Positions 26,663 to 35,915 are shown, numbered from the stretch's first letter. The stretch is DNA of 64,000 nucleotides from Hwanghaeella grinnelliae (GCF_004005845.1 NZ_SADE01000002.1:248421-312420), one strand, 5' to 3'. A program made the numbers and translations. Notes: generated from the sequence alone by a model not told the origin.

Positions 26663-27208
26663 TCAGTCGCCCGATGCCATTTTGAGCAATTCGGCTTGCG
26701 GCACGAAAGTGTCGCCCAGGCTGAGGTCGGTGACGGAATAGACCATCACGATATCGACCGTCGCGCCATCGCTTGCAAAGGGCAGGAACACTGTTTCCCG
26801 GCGCGCAACCGCGCCAAGTTTGGTCGGCGCGTACTCAACGATATAGACCGGACCGCGCCGTTCGACGACCGACCGGTAATTGCCATCACAGAAATTGCCG
26901 TCGAACCCGGCAAAGGCATCCCGCACCGACCGCCCGGTCGGGTCGTAGCCACGGAACTCAACCTCCCGCGTGCCGACAAGACGGTAACTGAATTCAGGAC
27001 CGGGATAGACCACGTCGACCAACATGATGTCGGGCAGCAATTGAACGATATCGTGTGGTTCTATGGCACGCCGTTCAGGCAAGTCGTCGCCATTGAGGCG
27101 CGAGCGCCACAAAGCGACGAGTTCGGCGATCCGATCGTCGCATTCCGCAAGGAAACTCTCGTCCTCGCAGCGTATGGACTCGGGAATTTCATTGAGATTG
27201 ATCGTCAT
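26663..27208 (-). CDS. PAS-domain protein (PAS_5-like)
   Basis: A 181-residue protein with a single PAS-like domain and no output domain. The signature segments are LWRSRLNGDDLPERRAIEP, DIMLVDVVYPGPEFSYRLVG and a final VDIVMVYSVTDLS strand. This layout matches the alphaproteobacterial PAS_5 family of unknown function. ATG at 27208 starts the family-like sequence. An upstream in-frame start at 27256 would add 16 residues without similarity. It converges with the Nudix gene, with 21 nt between stops. Confidence 0.78.
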   Translation of the reverse strand: MTINLNEIPESIRCEDESFLAECDDRIAELVALWRSRLNGDDLPERRAIEPHDIVQLLPDIMLVDVVYPGPEFSYRLVGTREVEFRGYDPTGRSVRDAFAGFDGNFCDGNYRSVVERRGPVYIVEYAPTKLGAVARRETVFLPFASDGATVDIVMVYSVTDLSLGDTFVPQAELLKMASGD

Positions 27209-27601
27209 CGTTGAGGGCTTCCCGTTTCTTTGCCTGAACGCTATTTCCGCCCGCATTAAAAAACACTTAATGGTCGCTGGGAAGTCCTACCCAACAATTA
27301 AGGCATACCATGATACAGCGGCCTGGCGTGCGGGGATACCTGCGCCGCCCCGACACACGTCCTGGCGTCCACCTTGGCGTCCACCTTGGCGTCCACCCTG
27401 GCGCCCACCCAAGCGGCCAACGGTTTGAAAACACACACGGACCGGATGAGAAGGCAAAGCCCGGCCATTAAGATTGTCGTTTCGAAGACATTGCTGTAGG
27501 GACTTGTGCAAGCGCATCCGTAAAACACCCGGTCAAAAGGGTCGAAAGCGGTTCACACGAGACGGTCTTACCGCAGGCGTTCACACGAGGGTTGAGTATA
27601 C
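27209..27601. other. 393-bp non-coding gap with tandem repeats before rnd
   Basis: No convincing gene. It holds four 12-bp tandem units (27361-27408). It also has two 11-bp direct repeats, GTTCACACGAG, at 27551-27561 and 27579-27589, just before the RNase D gene. The second pair is 28 bp apart start to start, close to three helical turns, and may be a regulator site. Confidence 0.5.
27361..27408. repeat. 12-bp tandem repeat, four copies
   Basis: The units are CCTGGCGTCCAC, CTTGGCGTCCAC, CTTGGCGTCCAC and CCTGGCGCCCAC. Twelve is a multiple of three, so length change would keep frame, but no gene covers it. Confidence 0.9.
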
Positions 27602-28216
27602 GTGAGCATTCATCTTTATCAGGGCGATCTGCCTGACGGCCTGGACCTGGGGCCGCTTGTCGCTGTCGACACGGAAACCCAGGGTCTGAACCTTCAACGC
27701 GACCGGCTATGCGTGGTCCAACTTTCGTCGGGCGACGGGGTAAGCCATCTGGTCCAATTTCCCGACAGGAACTATGACGCGCCAAATTTGCGCCGTGTCC
27801 TGAGCGATCCGTCGGTAACGAAAATCCTGCAATACGCGCGGTTCGACATCGGTGTCGTCAAACGCAACATGGGTATCACCATGGCGCCGGTTTATTGCAC
27901 GAAAATCGCTTCGAAGCTGGTGCGGACATATACGGATAGGCACGGTCTGGCCGGGCTCTGCAAAGAACTTTTGGGCATCGATCTTTCCAAGCAGCAGCAA
28001 TCGTCGGATTGGGCTGCGGCGGAACTGTCGCCTGAGCAACTGTCCTACGCGGCGGCCGATGTGCTGTATCTTCACCAGCTGAAAGAAAAATTGGATGTCA
28101 TGCTGGAACGCGAAGGGCGGGTTGAACTGGCCAAGGCGTGCTGCGATTTCCTGCCGACACGGGCGGATCTCGACTTGGGCGGCTGGCAGGAAAACGATAT
28201 CTTTTCGCATAGCTGA
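27602..28216 (+). CDS. rnd: RNase D-type 3'-5' exonuclease
   Basis: A 204-residue DEDD-family exonuclease. Exo I is VAVDTETQGLNLQRDRLCVV, Exo II lies around LQYARFDIGVVKRN and Exo III in YAAADVLYLHQL. These supply the four metal-binding acidic residues. It lacks the C-terminal HRDC domains of full RNase D, as is common for short alphaproteobacterial forms, so it is probably a tRNA or structured-RNA trimming enzyme. The start is GTG at 27602. It opens the kdsD-lpt block on the same strand, 106 nt before kdsD. Confidence 0.9.
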   Translation: MSIHLYQGDLPDGLDLGPLVAVDTETQGLNLQRDRLCVVQLSSGDGVSHLVQFPDRNYDAPNLRRVLSDPSVTKILQYARFDIGVVKRNMGITMAPVYCTKIASKLVRTYTDRHGLAGLCKELLGIDLSKQQQSSDWAAAELSPEQLSYAAADVLYLHQLKEKLDVMLEREGRVELAKACCDFLPTRADLDLGGWQENDIFSHS

Positions 28217-28322
28217 CACCGCCTGACCCGATATCCGGACACTGGTTTCCCCAGTGGCGCCCCGGGCATAGTATGAGCATCGGAACCTTGCCCTGAAGTT
28301 TGGCCTATATAGTTTGGGTGAC

Positions 28323-29348
28323 ATGAACATGCAGTCCACAGCCAACGGAGTCGCCCCGGCTGCCCAGCAGCCGGACGCCACGGATCCAGATCGGGTTCCC
28401 GACGACCTCGCCGTTGCGCGGAAAGTCCTGGGCCTGGAAGCCGATGGTCTTGAAGCCCTGGCCCAATCCCTGGATGGGCGCTTCTCACAAGCCTTGGATA
28501 TCCTGGCCGACGTTTCGGGCCGCGTCGTCGTGACAGGCATGGGAAAGAGCGGCCATATCGGCCGGAAGATCGCAGCGACTTTCGCGTCCACAGGAACGCC
28601 CAGCCAATACGTCCATCCGGGCGAAGCGAGCCACGGCGATTTGGGCATGATCACGGAGGCGGACGCGGTCGTCGCCCTGTCGAACAGCGGCGAGACCTCG
28701 GAGCTGAGTGACCTGCTGCAACATTGCCGCCGCTTCTCCATCCCCCTGATTGCGATCACGTCGCGCGCAAACAGCACCTTGGATACTTTCGCCACCGTCG
28801 GCATGATCCTTCCCCCCGTTCCGGAAGCGGATACGATGGGATTGGCGCCAACGACATCGACCACGATGAGCCTTGCCCTGGGCGACGCGCTTGCGGTCGC
28901 GCTGCTAAACCGGAAGGGTTTCACCGCGTCGGATTTTCAGATCCTTCATCCGGGCGGGAAGCTTGGCCGGCAGTTGCTGCGGATACGCGATATCATGCAT
29001 CAGGGCGAAGAAGTCCCCCTGGTGCCGGAAACCGCGACCATGACCGACGTTGTCGTGGAGATGACACGTAAGCGGTTCGGTTGCGTCGGTGTTTTGGATT
29101 CGCATGGCGCGCTGGTCGGCGTCGTCACCGACGGCGATTTGAGCCGCCACATGTCGGAATCCGTGCTGGGTGAGCCGGTCACCGCGCTGATGACCCGAAA
29201 CCCGGTGTCGACCCGCCCGGAAGCCCTGGCGATGGAAGTTCTGGGTGACATGAACGCCAAGAAAATCGGCGCGGTCTTTGTGCTGGAAGAATTGAAGCCG
29301 GTCGGCATCCTGCACCTGCACGACGTGCTGCGCGCCGGCATCGTTTGA
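28323..29348 (+). CDS. kdsD: arabinose-5-phosphate isomerase (KpsF/GutQ family)
   Basis: A 341-residue enzyme converting ribulose 5-phosphate to arabinose 5-phosphate, the first step to the LPS sugar Kdo. An SIS domain (about 45-185) shows VTGMGKSGHIGRKIAATFAS, SHGDLGMI and LSNSGETSEL. Two CBS domains follow (about 215-341). ATG at 28323 is used, as the upstream TTG only adds three residues. The stop overlaps a possible TTG start of lptC, and the block continues into LPS export genes, which agrees with the Kdo role. Confidence 0.95.
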   Translation: MNMQSTANGVAPAAQQPDATDPDRVPDDLAVARKVLGLEADGLEALAQSLDGRFSQALDILADVSGRVVVTGMGKSGHIGRKIAATFASTGTPSQYVHPGEASHGDLGMITEADAVVALSNSGETSELSDLLQHCRRFSIPLIAITSRANSTLDTFATVGMILPPVPEADTMGLAPTTSTTMSLALGDALAVALLNRKGFTASDFQILHPGGKLGRQLLRIRDIMHQGEEVPLVPETATMTDVVVEMTRKRFGCVGVLDSHGALVGVVTDGDLSRHMSESVLGEPVTALMTRNPVSTRPEALAMEVLGDMNAKKIGAVFVLEELKPVGILHLHDVLRAGIV

Positions 29349-29374
29349 CCCGCGGCAAGAGGCACACCCGAACC

Positions 29375-30043
29375 ATGGCCGCCGCCGACAAAACGCCCCA
29401 AACCGGCCGCCAGCGCCAGAATATCCCGCTCGGCACGCGCAGTACGCGGATCGACCGGACCTATGGCCGCATGGTCCAATTCCTCAAGGTCGTGCTGCCG
29501 ACCGTCGCGTTGATGCTGATCGCCCTGTTGATCGCCTGGCCGCGCCTGTCCGACCAGACGACGCTTCCGGGCATGAAGCTTTTGGATATCGACGGCAATT
29601 CCGGAGATTCGATGCAACTGTCCAACGCGCGCTATCAGGGCGTCGACGATAAAGACCAGCCCTATACCGTCACGGCCGACAAGGTCCGGCAGGAAAACTT
29701 GGATGCAAACTTTGTAAACCTGGACGGCCCGAAAGCCGATATCATGATGGCCGATCAAAGCTGGGCCGCCATTACGGCGCTGACCGGCGAGTTCAACCGC
29801 GAAGAACAGGTTCTGAATTTGACGGGAAATGTGAACTTCTTCCACGACCTCGGCTATGAGATCAGGACCGAATCCGCTCAACTGGACATCGCCGACGGTC
29901 ACGCGGCCGGGAATGAGCATGTGGAAGGGCAGGGCCCGTTCGGGCAGTTTGATGCCGATGGGTTTGAAGTGTTCGATCGCGGCGCCAGGGTTTTGTTGAC
30001 TGGTAAGTCACGGGTGTTGATCTATCCGGACGCGGATCAGTAG
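29375..30043 (+). CDS. lptC: LPS export protein LptC
   Basis: A 222-residue bitopic inner-membrane protein. A short cytoplasmic N-terminus precedes one membrane helix (FLKVVLPTVALMLIALLIAW). A periplasmic beta-jellyroll follows (LSNARYQGVDDKDQPYTVTA, then LNLTGNVNFFHDLGYEIRTE). LptC passes LPS from the LptBFG extractor to LptA. The ATG at 29375 is preferred, but a TTG at 29345 overlapping the kdsD stop is possible and would couple the two. LptF and LptG are not in the window. Confidence 0.92.
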   Translation: MAAADKTPQTGRQRQNIPLGTRSTRIDRTYGRMVQFLKVVLPTVALMLIALLIAWPRLSDQTTLPGMKLLDIDGNSGDSMQLSNARYQGVDDKDQPYTVTADKVRQENLDANFVNLDGPKADIMMADQSWAAITALTGEFNREEQVLNLTGNVNFFHDLGYEIRTESAQLDIADGHAAGNEHVEGQGPFGQFDADGFEVFDRGARVLLTGKSRVLIYPDADQ

Positions 30044-30054
30044 GGTCGGACGAT

Positions 30055-30933
30055 ATGTCCACGCAGATTGGGGCAAGACAAGAAATGAGAAAAATGGCAC
30101 CAACGGCGAGGTTTTCGATCGCGGTCTCTGCGCCGGTCATTTTCAGATCTGTTGCGGCCGCCCTGTTGTCCGGCTTTCTGGCGCTTGCGCCAATACAAGT
30201 CGCGGCGCAAGGCCTGCTGAACACCGATAACCAGGAAGGTTCGCCGATCGAAATCCTGGCTGAGGACGGCATCGAATGGCTGCGCGATCAGCAACAGTAT
30301 ATCGCCCGCGGTAATGCGACAGCGACCCGTGGTGGCGTCGCGGTGCGCGCCGATACCCTGACCGCCCATTACCGGGGCGGCGAAGGCGGCCAGAAACAAG
30401 CAATCTATCGCCTGGATGCCGATGGGGCCGTGGTCGTCACTTCGGAAGGGACAAAGGCCGTCGGCGACAAGGCGGTCTACCACTTGGACGACAAGGTGGC
30501 CGTCCTGGTCGGGAACAACTTGAAACTGATCAACGAGCGCGCCGTGATCACGGCAAAGGACTCGCTTGAATACTGGGACGCGAAGCAACTGGCCGTGGCG
30601 CGCGGCGATGCCACGGTGGTCGAGAATGAGAACCGCCTGGTCGCGGATATCCTGACCGCGCATATCAAGAAAGCCGCCAACGGCAAGCAGGAAGTGGAAC
30701 GGATCGACGCCCTCGGCGGGGTGCTGATTTCCACCAAATCGGAGATCGTCCGCGGCGACGAAGGTGTCTATGAGGTGCCGAAACAGATCGCCACGGTCTG
30801 CGGCAATGTGAAGATCACGCGCGGTGAGAACCAACTGAACGGGGATTGCGCGGTTGTCGATCTGACGACCGGCCGTTCAAGGATGACGGGCGGTAGCGGC
30901 AAGGTCAAAGGCCTGATACTGCCGACACAATAA
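30055..30933 (+). CDS. lptA: LPS transport protein LptA
   Basis: A 292-residue periplasmic protein that bridges inner and outer membrane in LPS transport. It has a long N-region and signal peptide (VAAALLSGFLALAPIQVAAQ), then the OstA/LptA beta-jellyroll. Repeats include IARGNATATRGGVAVRADTL and VARGDATVVENENRLVADIL. It is longer than the enterobacterial form (about 185), with an inserted extra strand set, as is common in alphaproteobacteria. ATG at 30055 is 9 nt after the lptC stop, and ATG at 30085 is an alternative start. Confidence 0.92.
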   Translation: MSTQIGARQEMRKMAPTARFSIAVSAPVIFRSVAAALLSGFLALAPIQVAAQGLLNTDNQEGSPIEILAEDGIEWLRDQQQYIARGNATATRGGVAVRADTLTAHYRGGEGGQKQAIYRLDADGAVVVTSEGTKAVGDKAVYHLDDKVAVLVGNNLKLINERAVITAKDSLEYWDAKQLAVARGDATVVENENRLVADILTAHIKKAANGKQEVERIDALGGVLISTKSEIVRGDEGVYEVPKQIATVCGNVKITRGENQLNGDCAVVDLTTGRSRMTGGSGKVKGLILPTQ

Positions 30934-31109
30934 GCCCTGTTCGCGCCGGCGCGGCGCAGCGTTCGGCCCACGTCCAAATACCATGCAAAAACCATACCTT
31001 GATTGGTTACGCGGACCGTATTACTTCTTAACGGTGCGCACCACGCGCCCTTATCGTGTTTGAGAAATGCCTGCGGAACCGTAATCGTCGGGCTGGAAAT
31101 AGCGGGTAC

Positions 31110-32084
31110 ATGGACGACGACAAAAAAGAGCCGTCTTCCCTGAAAGGGAATGCGAACCAGGGTTTGGGGGACATCCCCTCGGCTCGCGCACCGGATTTGC
31201 CGCGAACCGAAGACGGCAATGAAGCCGCGGAACGCCGGATGCGCGGCGACCGACGGGTCGGTGCGGAACCCGGCAACACGGCTACCGAAGGCAAACGAAC
31301 CGGTACGGCGGAAATCAAACCCCTTCCTGCCTCACAGCCCTCCCCACGCGTTGTGCACAACAATGCGGGTCTCGAGGTCCGTTCGCTGGGCAAGCAATTC
31401 AAGAAACGCCCGGTCCTCCGCGACGTGTCTCTTCGTGTTCAACGGGGCGAAGCGGTCGGACTTCTGGGGCCGAACGGCGCCGGCAAGACAACCTGTTTCT
31501 ACATCGTGACCGGCCTGATATCCGCCGATTACGGCGAGATTTTCCTGGACGGCCAAGACATCACCGAATTGCCCATGTACCGCCGCGCGAAGCTTGGCGT
31601 CGGTTACCTGCCGCAGGAAGCGTCGATCTTCCGTGGCCTGACCGTCGAGCAGAACATCCGCGCCGTGCTGGAACTGGCCGAAAAGAACCGCAATCACAGG
31701 GAAGCGACCCTGGAAGCGCTGATGGCGGAGTTTTCCATCAGCCATCTGCGGCGCACCCCGGCCATCGCCCTTTCCGGCGGCGAACGCCGGCGCCTTGAAA
31801 TCGCCCGGGCGCTCGCCAGCCAACCGAATTTCATTCTGCTGGACGAGCCGCTGGCCGGGATCGATCCCATCGCCGTTCGCGATATCCGCGAATTGGTCAG
31901 CCATCTTAAAGATCGTGGCATCGGCGTATTGATCACCGACCACAATGTGCGCGAGACGCTCGATATCGTCGATCGCGCCTATATCCTGCATGATGGCAAT
32001 GTCCTCATGGAGGGGTCGCCGTCCGAAATCGTGGCCAATCAGGAAGTTCGCCGCGTTTATCTCGGCGACCGGTTCAGCCTGTAA
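31110..32084 (+). CDS. lptB: LPS export ABC transporter ATP-binding protein LptB with an N-terminal extension
   Basis: A 324-residue ATPase driving LPS extraction. Walker A is GPNGAGKT (120-127), signature LSGGERRRLEIARAL, Walker B FILLDEPLAGIDP, and the switch His is in LITDHNVRETLD. The ABC core starts near residue 88. Before it lie about 85 hydrophilic residues rich in Glu, Arg, Gly and Pro, with no known domain and absent from typical LptB. ATG at 31110 is the best visible start. An upstream GTG/TTG or a later start would change only the extension. Confidence 0.94.
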   Translation: MDDDKKEPSSLKGNANQGLGDIPSARAPDLPRTEDGNEAAERRMRGDRRVGAEPGNTATEGKRTGTAEIKPLPASQPSPRVVHNNAGLEVRSLGKQFKKRPVLRDVSLRVQRGEAVGLLGPNGAGKTTCFYIVTGLISADYGEIFLDGQDITELPMYRRAKLGVGYLPQEASIFRGLTVEQNIRAVLELAEKNRNHREATLEALMAEFSISHLRRTPAIALSGGERRRLEIARALASQPNFILLDEPLAGIDPIAVRDIRELVSHLKDRGIGVLITDHNVRETLDIVDRAYILHDGNVLMEGSPSEIVANQEVRRVYLGDRFSL

Positions 32085-32099
32085 GCGGATACATTCGCC

Positions 32100-33623
32100 A
32101 TGGCGATGACCCCGCGATTAGACCTCCGTCAAAGCCAAAATCTGGTCATGACGCCGCAATTGCAGCAGGCCATCAAGCTGCTGCAATTGAGCAATATGGA
32201 AGTCGCCAGTTTCGTCGAGGCGGAACTGGAACAAAACCCGATGCTGGAACGCGACGAGGGGCAGAACGACCCGCTGCGTGGCGAAGAACCCCGTGAAGAC
32301 CCGGTGGACAAACCCGAGCGCCCGTCCGAAGGCGGCGGCGACAGTCTGGACCAGTTGCAGCCGACCGGCATGACGGAGGACGCGACATCCCCCCTCGATG
32401 CAGATTACAGCAACCAATATGACGGCGATATCGCCGGGCCCGGCGCGTCGGGCGAAAGCCAATATTGGCAGGGAACGTCCGGCGGCGGGCGCGGCTTCGA
32501 CGGCGGCGATGGCGACTTGGAAGCCACCCTGTCGAGCGACATTTCGCTGCGCGACCATCTGATGGATCAACTGGCCCTCGACATTCACGACACACAGGAC
32601 CGGATCATAGGCGCCGCGATGATCGACATGCTCGACGATTCCGGCTGGTTGTCCGGTGGTTTGGAACAGGTCACGGAAATGCTCGGCTGCGAAATCGCCG
32701 ATGCCGAAAGGGTCCTGGAGCAGCTTCAGCGATTCGATCCGGCCGGAATATTCGCCCGTGACCTGAAGGAATGCCTTGCCCTACAGCTGCGGGAAAAGGA
32801 TCGTCTGGACCCCGCCATGCAGCGGTTCCTGGACAATCTGCATCTGTTGGCGGCCCGCGACGGCAAGGGGCTGATGAAGGCCTGTGGCGTCGACGCAGAG
32901 GATATCGCCGACATGGCAGCCGAAATCCGGGCGTTGAACCCGAAACCGGCTACCTTGTTCGAACATTTCGTCAGCCAGCCCGTCACACCCGACGTGCTGA
33001 TGCGGCGGTCGGAAGACAATCAATGGCTAGTGGAGTTGAACCCGGAGACGCTGCCGCGCGTGCTGGTCAACGAAAGCTATTTCGCGACGGTCAGCAAGGA
33101 CGTCAAAACCAAACAGGAAAACGAGTACGTAAACGAGCGCTTTCAATCCGCCAACTGGCTGGTGAAGAGCCTGCATCAGCGCGCAACGACCATCATCAAG
33201 GTATCAAGCGAGATTGTCCGTCAGCAGCAGGGCTTCTTCGACCATGGTGTCGGATTCCTGCGCCCGCTGGTCCTGCGCGACATCGCCGAAGCGATCGAGA
33301 TGCATGAAAGCACGGTCAGCCGCGTCACCAGCAACAAATACATCTCGACCCCCAGGGGTCTGTTCGAACTGAAATACTTTTTTACCTCTTCCATCTCGGG
33401 AACCGGCGGCGGCGAGGCGCATTCAGCGGAATCCGTGCGCCACCGCATCAAGGCCCTGATCGACGCGGAAGACCCGGCAAAGATCCTGTCGGACGATCGA
33501 ATCGTCGAAATCCTGCGCGAGGAAGGAATCGATATTGCCCGCCGCACGGTGGCCAAATACCGCGAGTCGATGAAGATCGCGTCTTCGGTACAACGGCGCC
33601 GTCAGAAGCGCGGAAGCCTGTAG
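32100..33623 (+). CDS. rpoN: RNA polymerase sigma-54 factor
   Basis: A 507-residue sigma factor for nitrogen and other enhancer-dependent promoters. Region I (LRQSQNLVMTPQLQQAIKLL) binds activators. An acidic Region II follows (32-130 area, rich in Asp/Glu/Gly). The core-binding domain, an HTH (IAEAIEMHESTVSRVTSNKY) and the RpoN box ARRTVAKYRE (about 480-489) complete Region III. It follows lptB by 15 nt and precedes hpf and ptsN, the usual order in proteobacteria. Confidence 0.97.
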   Translation: MAMTPRLDLRQSQNLVMTPQLQQAIKLLQLSNMEVASFVEAELEQNPMLERDEGQNDPLRGEEPREDPVDKPERPSEGGGDSLDQLQPTGMTEDATSPLDADYSNQYDGDIAGPGASGESQYWQGTSGGGRGFDGGDGDLEATLSSDISLRDHLMDQLALDIHDTQDRIIGAAMIDMLDDSGWLSGGLEQVTEMLGCEIADAERVLEQLQRFDPAGIFARDLKECLALQLREKDRLDPAMQRFLDNLHLLAARDGKGLMKACGVDAEDIADMAAEIRALNPKPATLFEHFVSQPVTPDVLMRRSEDNQWLVELNPETLPRVLVNESYFATVSKDVKTKQENEYVNERFQSANWLVKSLHQRATTIIKVSSEIVRQQQGFFDHGVGFLRPLVLRDIAEAIEMHESTVSRVTSNKYISTPRGLFELKYFFTSSISGTGGGEAHSAESVRHRIKALIDAEDPAKILSDDRIVEILREEGIDIARRTVAKYRESMKIASSVQRRRQKRGSL

Positions 33624-33733
33624 CGAAGCCCCCATCGAGTCGCTGTTTCGGTAAAGCAGCCCCTTCGAACACCTTAGAAATCCTCGCATTTCGCAGCATT
33701 CGCTCATATTTCCAAAGGGTTGAAGACACCGGG

Positions 33734-33762
33734 TTGACACTGTACTGCGTCGTCACTAGGTT
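33734..33762 (+). promoter_or_regulatory. sigma-70-type promoter before hpf
   Basis: TTGACA (33734-33739), a 17-nt spacer and TAGGTT (33757-33762) lie about 120 nt before the hpf start. This gives hpf-ptsN its own promoter separate from the rpoN unit. Confidence 0.6.
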
Positions 33763-33882
33763 CCGCCGCCGCAGCAGGAGGGGATGGTTTACAAGCACCC
33801 GACGCGCGAGTTGGCCCCGGCAAAAAATGGGGCTTCACACGCCCCCCAAGCGGGCGTAACTTGAAACCAACAAGAGAGACAA

Positions 33883-34473
33883 ATGCAGCTCACGGTAACC
33901 GGTAAAAAACTGGACGTTGGCGATGCGCTTCGTGCCCGGATTGAAGAGGGTTTGGGCGAAGCGGTCGCGAAGTATTTTGACCAGCCGGGTGACGGCACGG
34001 TTACCGTATCCCGTGAAGGGCACACCTTCCGGGTCGATATCCAGGTGCATATCTCCAAGCGCATTGTCGTTCAGGGTGTCGGCCAGGCCGCCGACGCCTA
34101 TGCCGCCTTCGAAGAGGCGCTCGAGCATGTTTCCAAGCGCCTGCGCCGCTATAAACGCCGCCTGAAAGACCACAAACACGTTTCGGCGGAGCGGGAAGTT
34201 CTGCAGGCGCAGCAATATGTCATTTCCCCGGAAGCCGACGATACTGATGTCGAGCCCGCCGAAACCGGCGATCAGCCGGCCATCGTCGCGGAAATGCCGG
34301 CGGAAATCGAAACCTTGTCTGTTAGTGAAGCTGTCATGCGCCTCGACCTGGCTGGGGCGACGGCCATGCTGTTCAGAAGTTCGAAGCATGGCGGATTGAA
34401 CATGGTTTACGTCCGCGAGGACGGAAATATCGGTTGGGTGGATCCGCAAATCCCCGCTGCCGGCGAATCCTGA
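33883..34473 (+). CDS. hpf: ribosome hibernation promoting factor, long form
   Basis: A 196-residue protein. The N-terminal S30AE domain (1-105, MQLTVTGKKLDVGDALRARI and FEEALEHVSKRLRRYKRRLK) binds in the ribosomal A/P sites. The C-terminal domain (about 140-196, ETLSVSEAVMRLDLAGATAM to MVYVREDGNIGWVDP) dimerises ribosomes into 100S particles. The two-domain length marks the long form. It is active when growth stops. It lies between rpoN and ptsN. Confidence 0.94.
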   Translation: MQLTVTGKKLDVGDALRARIEEGLGEAVAKYFDQPGDGTVTVSREGHTFRVDIQVHISKRIVVQGVGQAADAYAAFEEALEHVSKRLRRYKRRLKDHKHVSAEREVLQAQQYVISPEADDTDVEPAETGDQPAIVAEMPAEIETLSVSEAVMRLDLAGATAMLFRSSKHGGLNMVYVREDGNIGWVDPQIPAAGES

Positions 34474-34557
34474 TTACTTCAATTTCGGCGCCACGCGCCC
34501 AAGCGGCTGAACGCCGCAAAGCTTGAAAAAGCGCAGCCTTTACGGGGTCTTTACGCT

Positions 34558-35025
34558 ATGGAAATCAGTGATCTGTTGACGGTCGAATCGGTTGTCCCGA
34601 AGCTTTCGGTCACGTCCAAGAAACAAGCCTTGCAGGAACTCGCCAAACGCGCCCAAGCCGTCACCGGCCTGGAAGAGCGGCGTATTTTCGACACTTTGTT
34701 GGAGCGCGAGCGCCTGGGCACCACAGGTGTCGGCAATGGCATCGCCATCCCTCATGGCAAGATTGCTGAACTGGATGGTCTGTACGGCGTATTCGCCCGT
34801 CTGGATAAGCCGATCGATTTCGATTCCGTTGATGAACAACCGGTCGACCTGGTTTTCCTGCTGTTGGCGCCCGAATCCGCCGGCGCGGATCACCTGAAGG
34901 CGCTGGCCCGGGTGTCGCGACTGCTGCGTGACCAGACCGTCTGCGCGAAGTTGCGCGGGTCGGACAACGCCGACGCCCTGTTTTCCCTGCTGACAGAAAA
35001 CTCCACGAGCAACGTCGCGGCCTGA
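34558..35025 (+). CDS. ptsN: PTS IIA-like nitrogen regulatory protein
   Basis: A 155-residue EIIA-Ntr protein phosphorylated on H66 within GIAIPHGK by the nitrogen phosphotransferase chain. The conserved DFDSVDEQPVDLVFLLLAPE strand is present. It links nitrogen and carbon state to potassium uptake and other targets in proteobacteria. It lies 84 nt after hpf on the same strand. The length is full and the start is a clean ATG. Confidence 0.95.
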   Translation: MEISDLLTVESVVPKLSVTSKKQALQELAKRAQAVTGLEERRIFDTLLERERLGTTGVGNGIAIPHGKIAELDGLYGVFARLDKPIDFDSVDEQPVDLVFLLLAPESAGADHLKALARVSRLLRDQTVCAKLRGSDNADALFSLLTENSTSNVAA

Positions 35026-35085
35026 CCGGCCCGATCACTCTTCAGCCGACCCTGGTGTGATACGCCCCGATTTTTGGCGCCGCGC

Positions 35086-35505
35086 TTAGCCGACGGTATC
35101 GATCTTGATGGTCTGGACCACTTCTTCCCGCGGGGGTCGGGTCAGGTCGATGCTCAACAAGCCGTTGTCGAGCGACGCACCGTCCACCAGCAAACCATCG
35201 GCAAGCAGGAAACTGCGTTGAAACTGTCGGGACGCGATGCCCCGGTGCAGGAACTGACGTTCCGTATCTTCGGGCGGATGACGACCGGCGACGGTTAATT
35301 GATCGCCCTCCCGCTCGATCGCCAAATGCTCGGGCGCGAAACCTGCCACCGCCAGCACGATCCGCAAACGGTCCTCACCAATCTGCTCGATATTGTAGGG
35401 TGGGTACCCATCGCTCGCCATCTTGGCGACCCGGTCCAGCGTCGCCTCCAACTCGTCGAAACCCAGCAGAAGCGGGTTTCCAAAAACCGACATGCGCGTG
35501 GTCAT
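35086..35505 (-). CDS. small heat-shock protein (Hsp20/IbpA-like)
   Basis: A 139-residue alpha-crystallin-domain chaperone that holds unfolded proteins in assemblies. The N-terminal FGNPLLLGFDELEATLDRVA and PPYNIEQIGEDRLRIVLAVA segments match the IbpA class. The domain continues through HRGIASRQFQRSFLLADGLL, and the C-terminal tail is short. The canonical GxLxI-type motif is NGLLSIDL here. No heat-shock promoter was recognised with confidence upstream. Confidence 0.9.
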   Translation of the reverse strand: MTTRMSVFGNPLLLGFDELEATLDRVAKMASDGYPPYNIEQIGEDRLRIVLAVAGFAPEHLAIEREGDQLTVAGRHPPEDTERQFLHRGIASRQFQRSFLLADGLLVDGASLDNGLLSIDLTRPPREEVVQTIKIDTVG

Positions 35506-35648
35506 GCCTTAGATCTCCCCTAAATAGGCGGATAATCCGCAACAGGCGGATATAGCGTTGCCGCGCCAGGCACCTGCAACATAGGGAAATGTGACGCTTC
35601 GGCCGGCGGATTTCAACGTGTGCCCGGAATTTAGAGGCACCCGTGCCG

Positions 35649-35801
35649 CTACAACCGGCTGGAAATCATCGCCGGCGGGGCGGAATTCTCCAGTTCCGTG
35701 GGCATGCCGAATGGGGCATGGCCGAAAAACCGGCACACCAGAACGAACAGGACCACGATTAACGCCGACAAGGCCACGGTCGCCGAAGTGGACTTGATCA
35801 T
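35649..35801 (-). CDS. 50-residue single-span membrane peptide
   Basis: A clean ATG at 35799-35801 follows GGGAGG at 5-6 nt. It opens a 50-residue frame with one membrane helix (VALSALIVVLFVLVCRFFG) and a polar Pro/Met-rich tail ending SAPPAMISSRL, then TAG. The strong ribosome site and the well-formed helix favour a real gene. No family is recognised. It lies alone between Hsp20 and the Gfo/Idh/MocA operon. Confidence 0.6.
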   Translation of the reverse strand: MIKSTSATVALSALIVVLFVLVCRFFGHAPFGMPTELENSAPPAMISSRL

Positions 35802-35915
35802 GGGTTCCTCCCATCGTCGGGTTTGCGAACCCCGGAAGGATCGCCCGCCAATAGGGCGAAATTAGCGCGGTATTATGGCAATGTTGTGGCGGCGGTTCAT
35901 TTGCCGGGAATCGCT

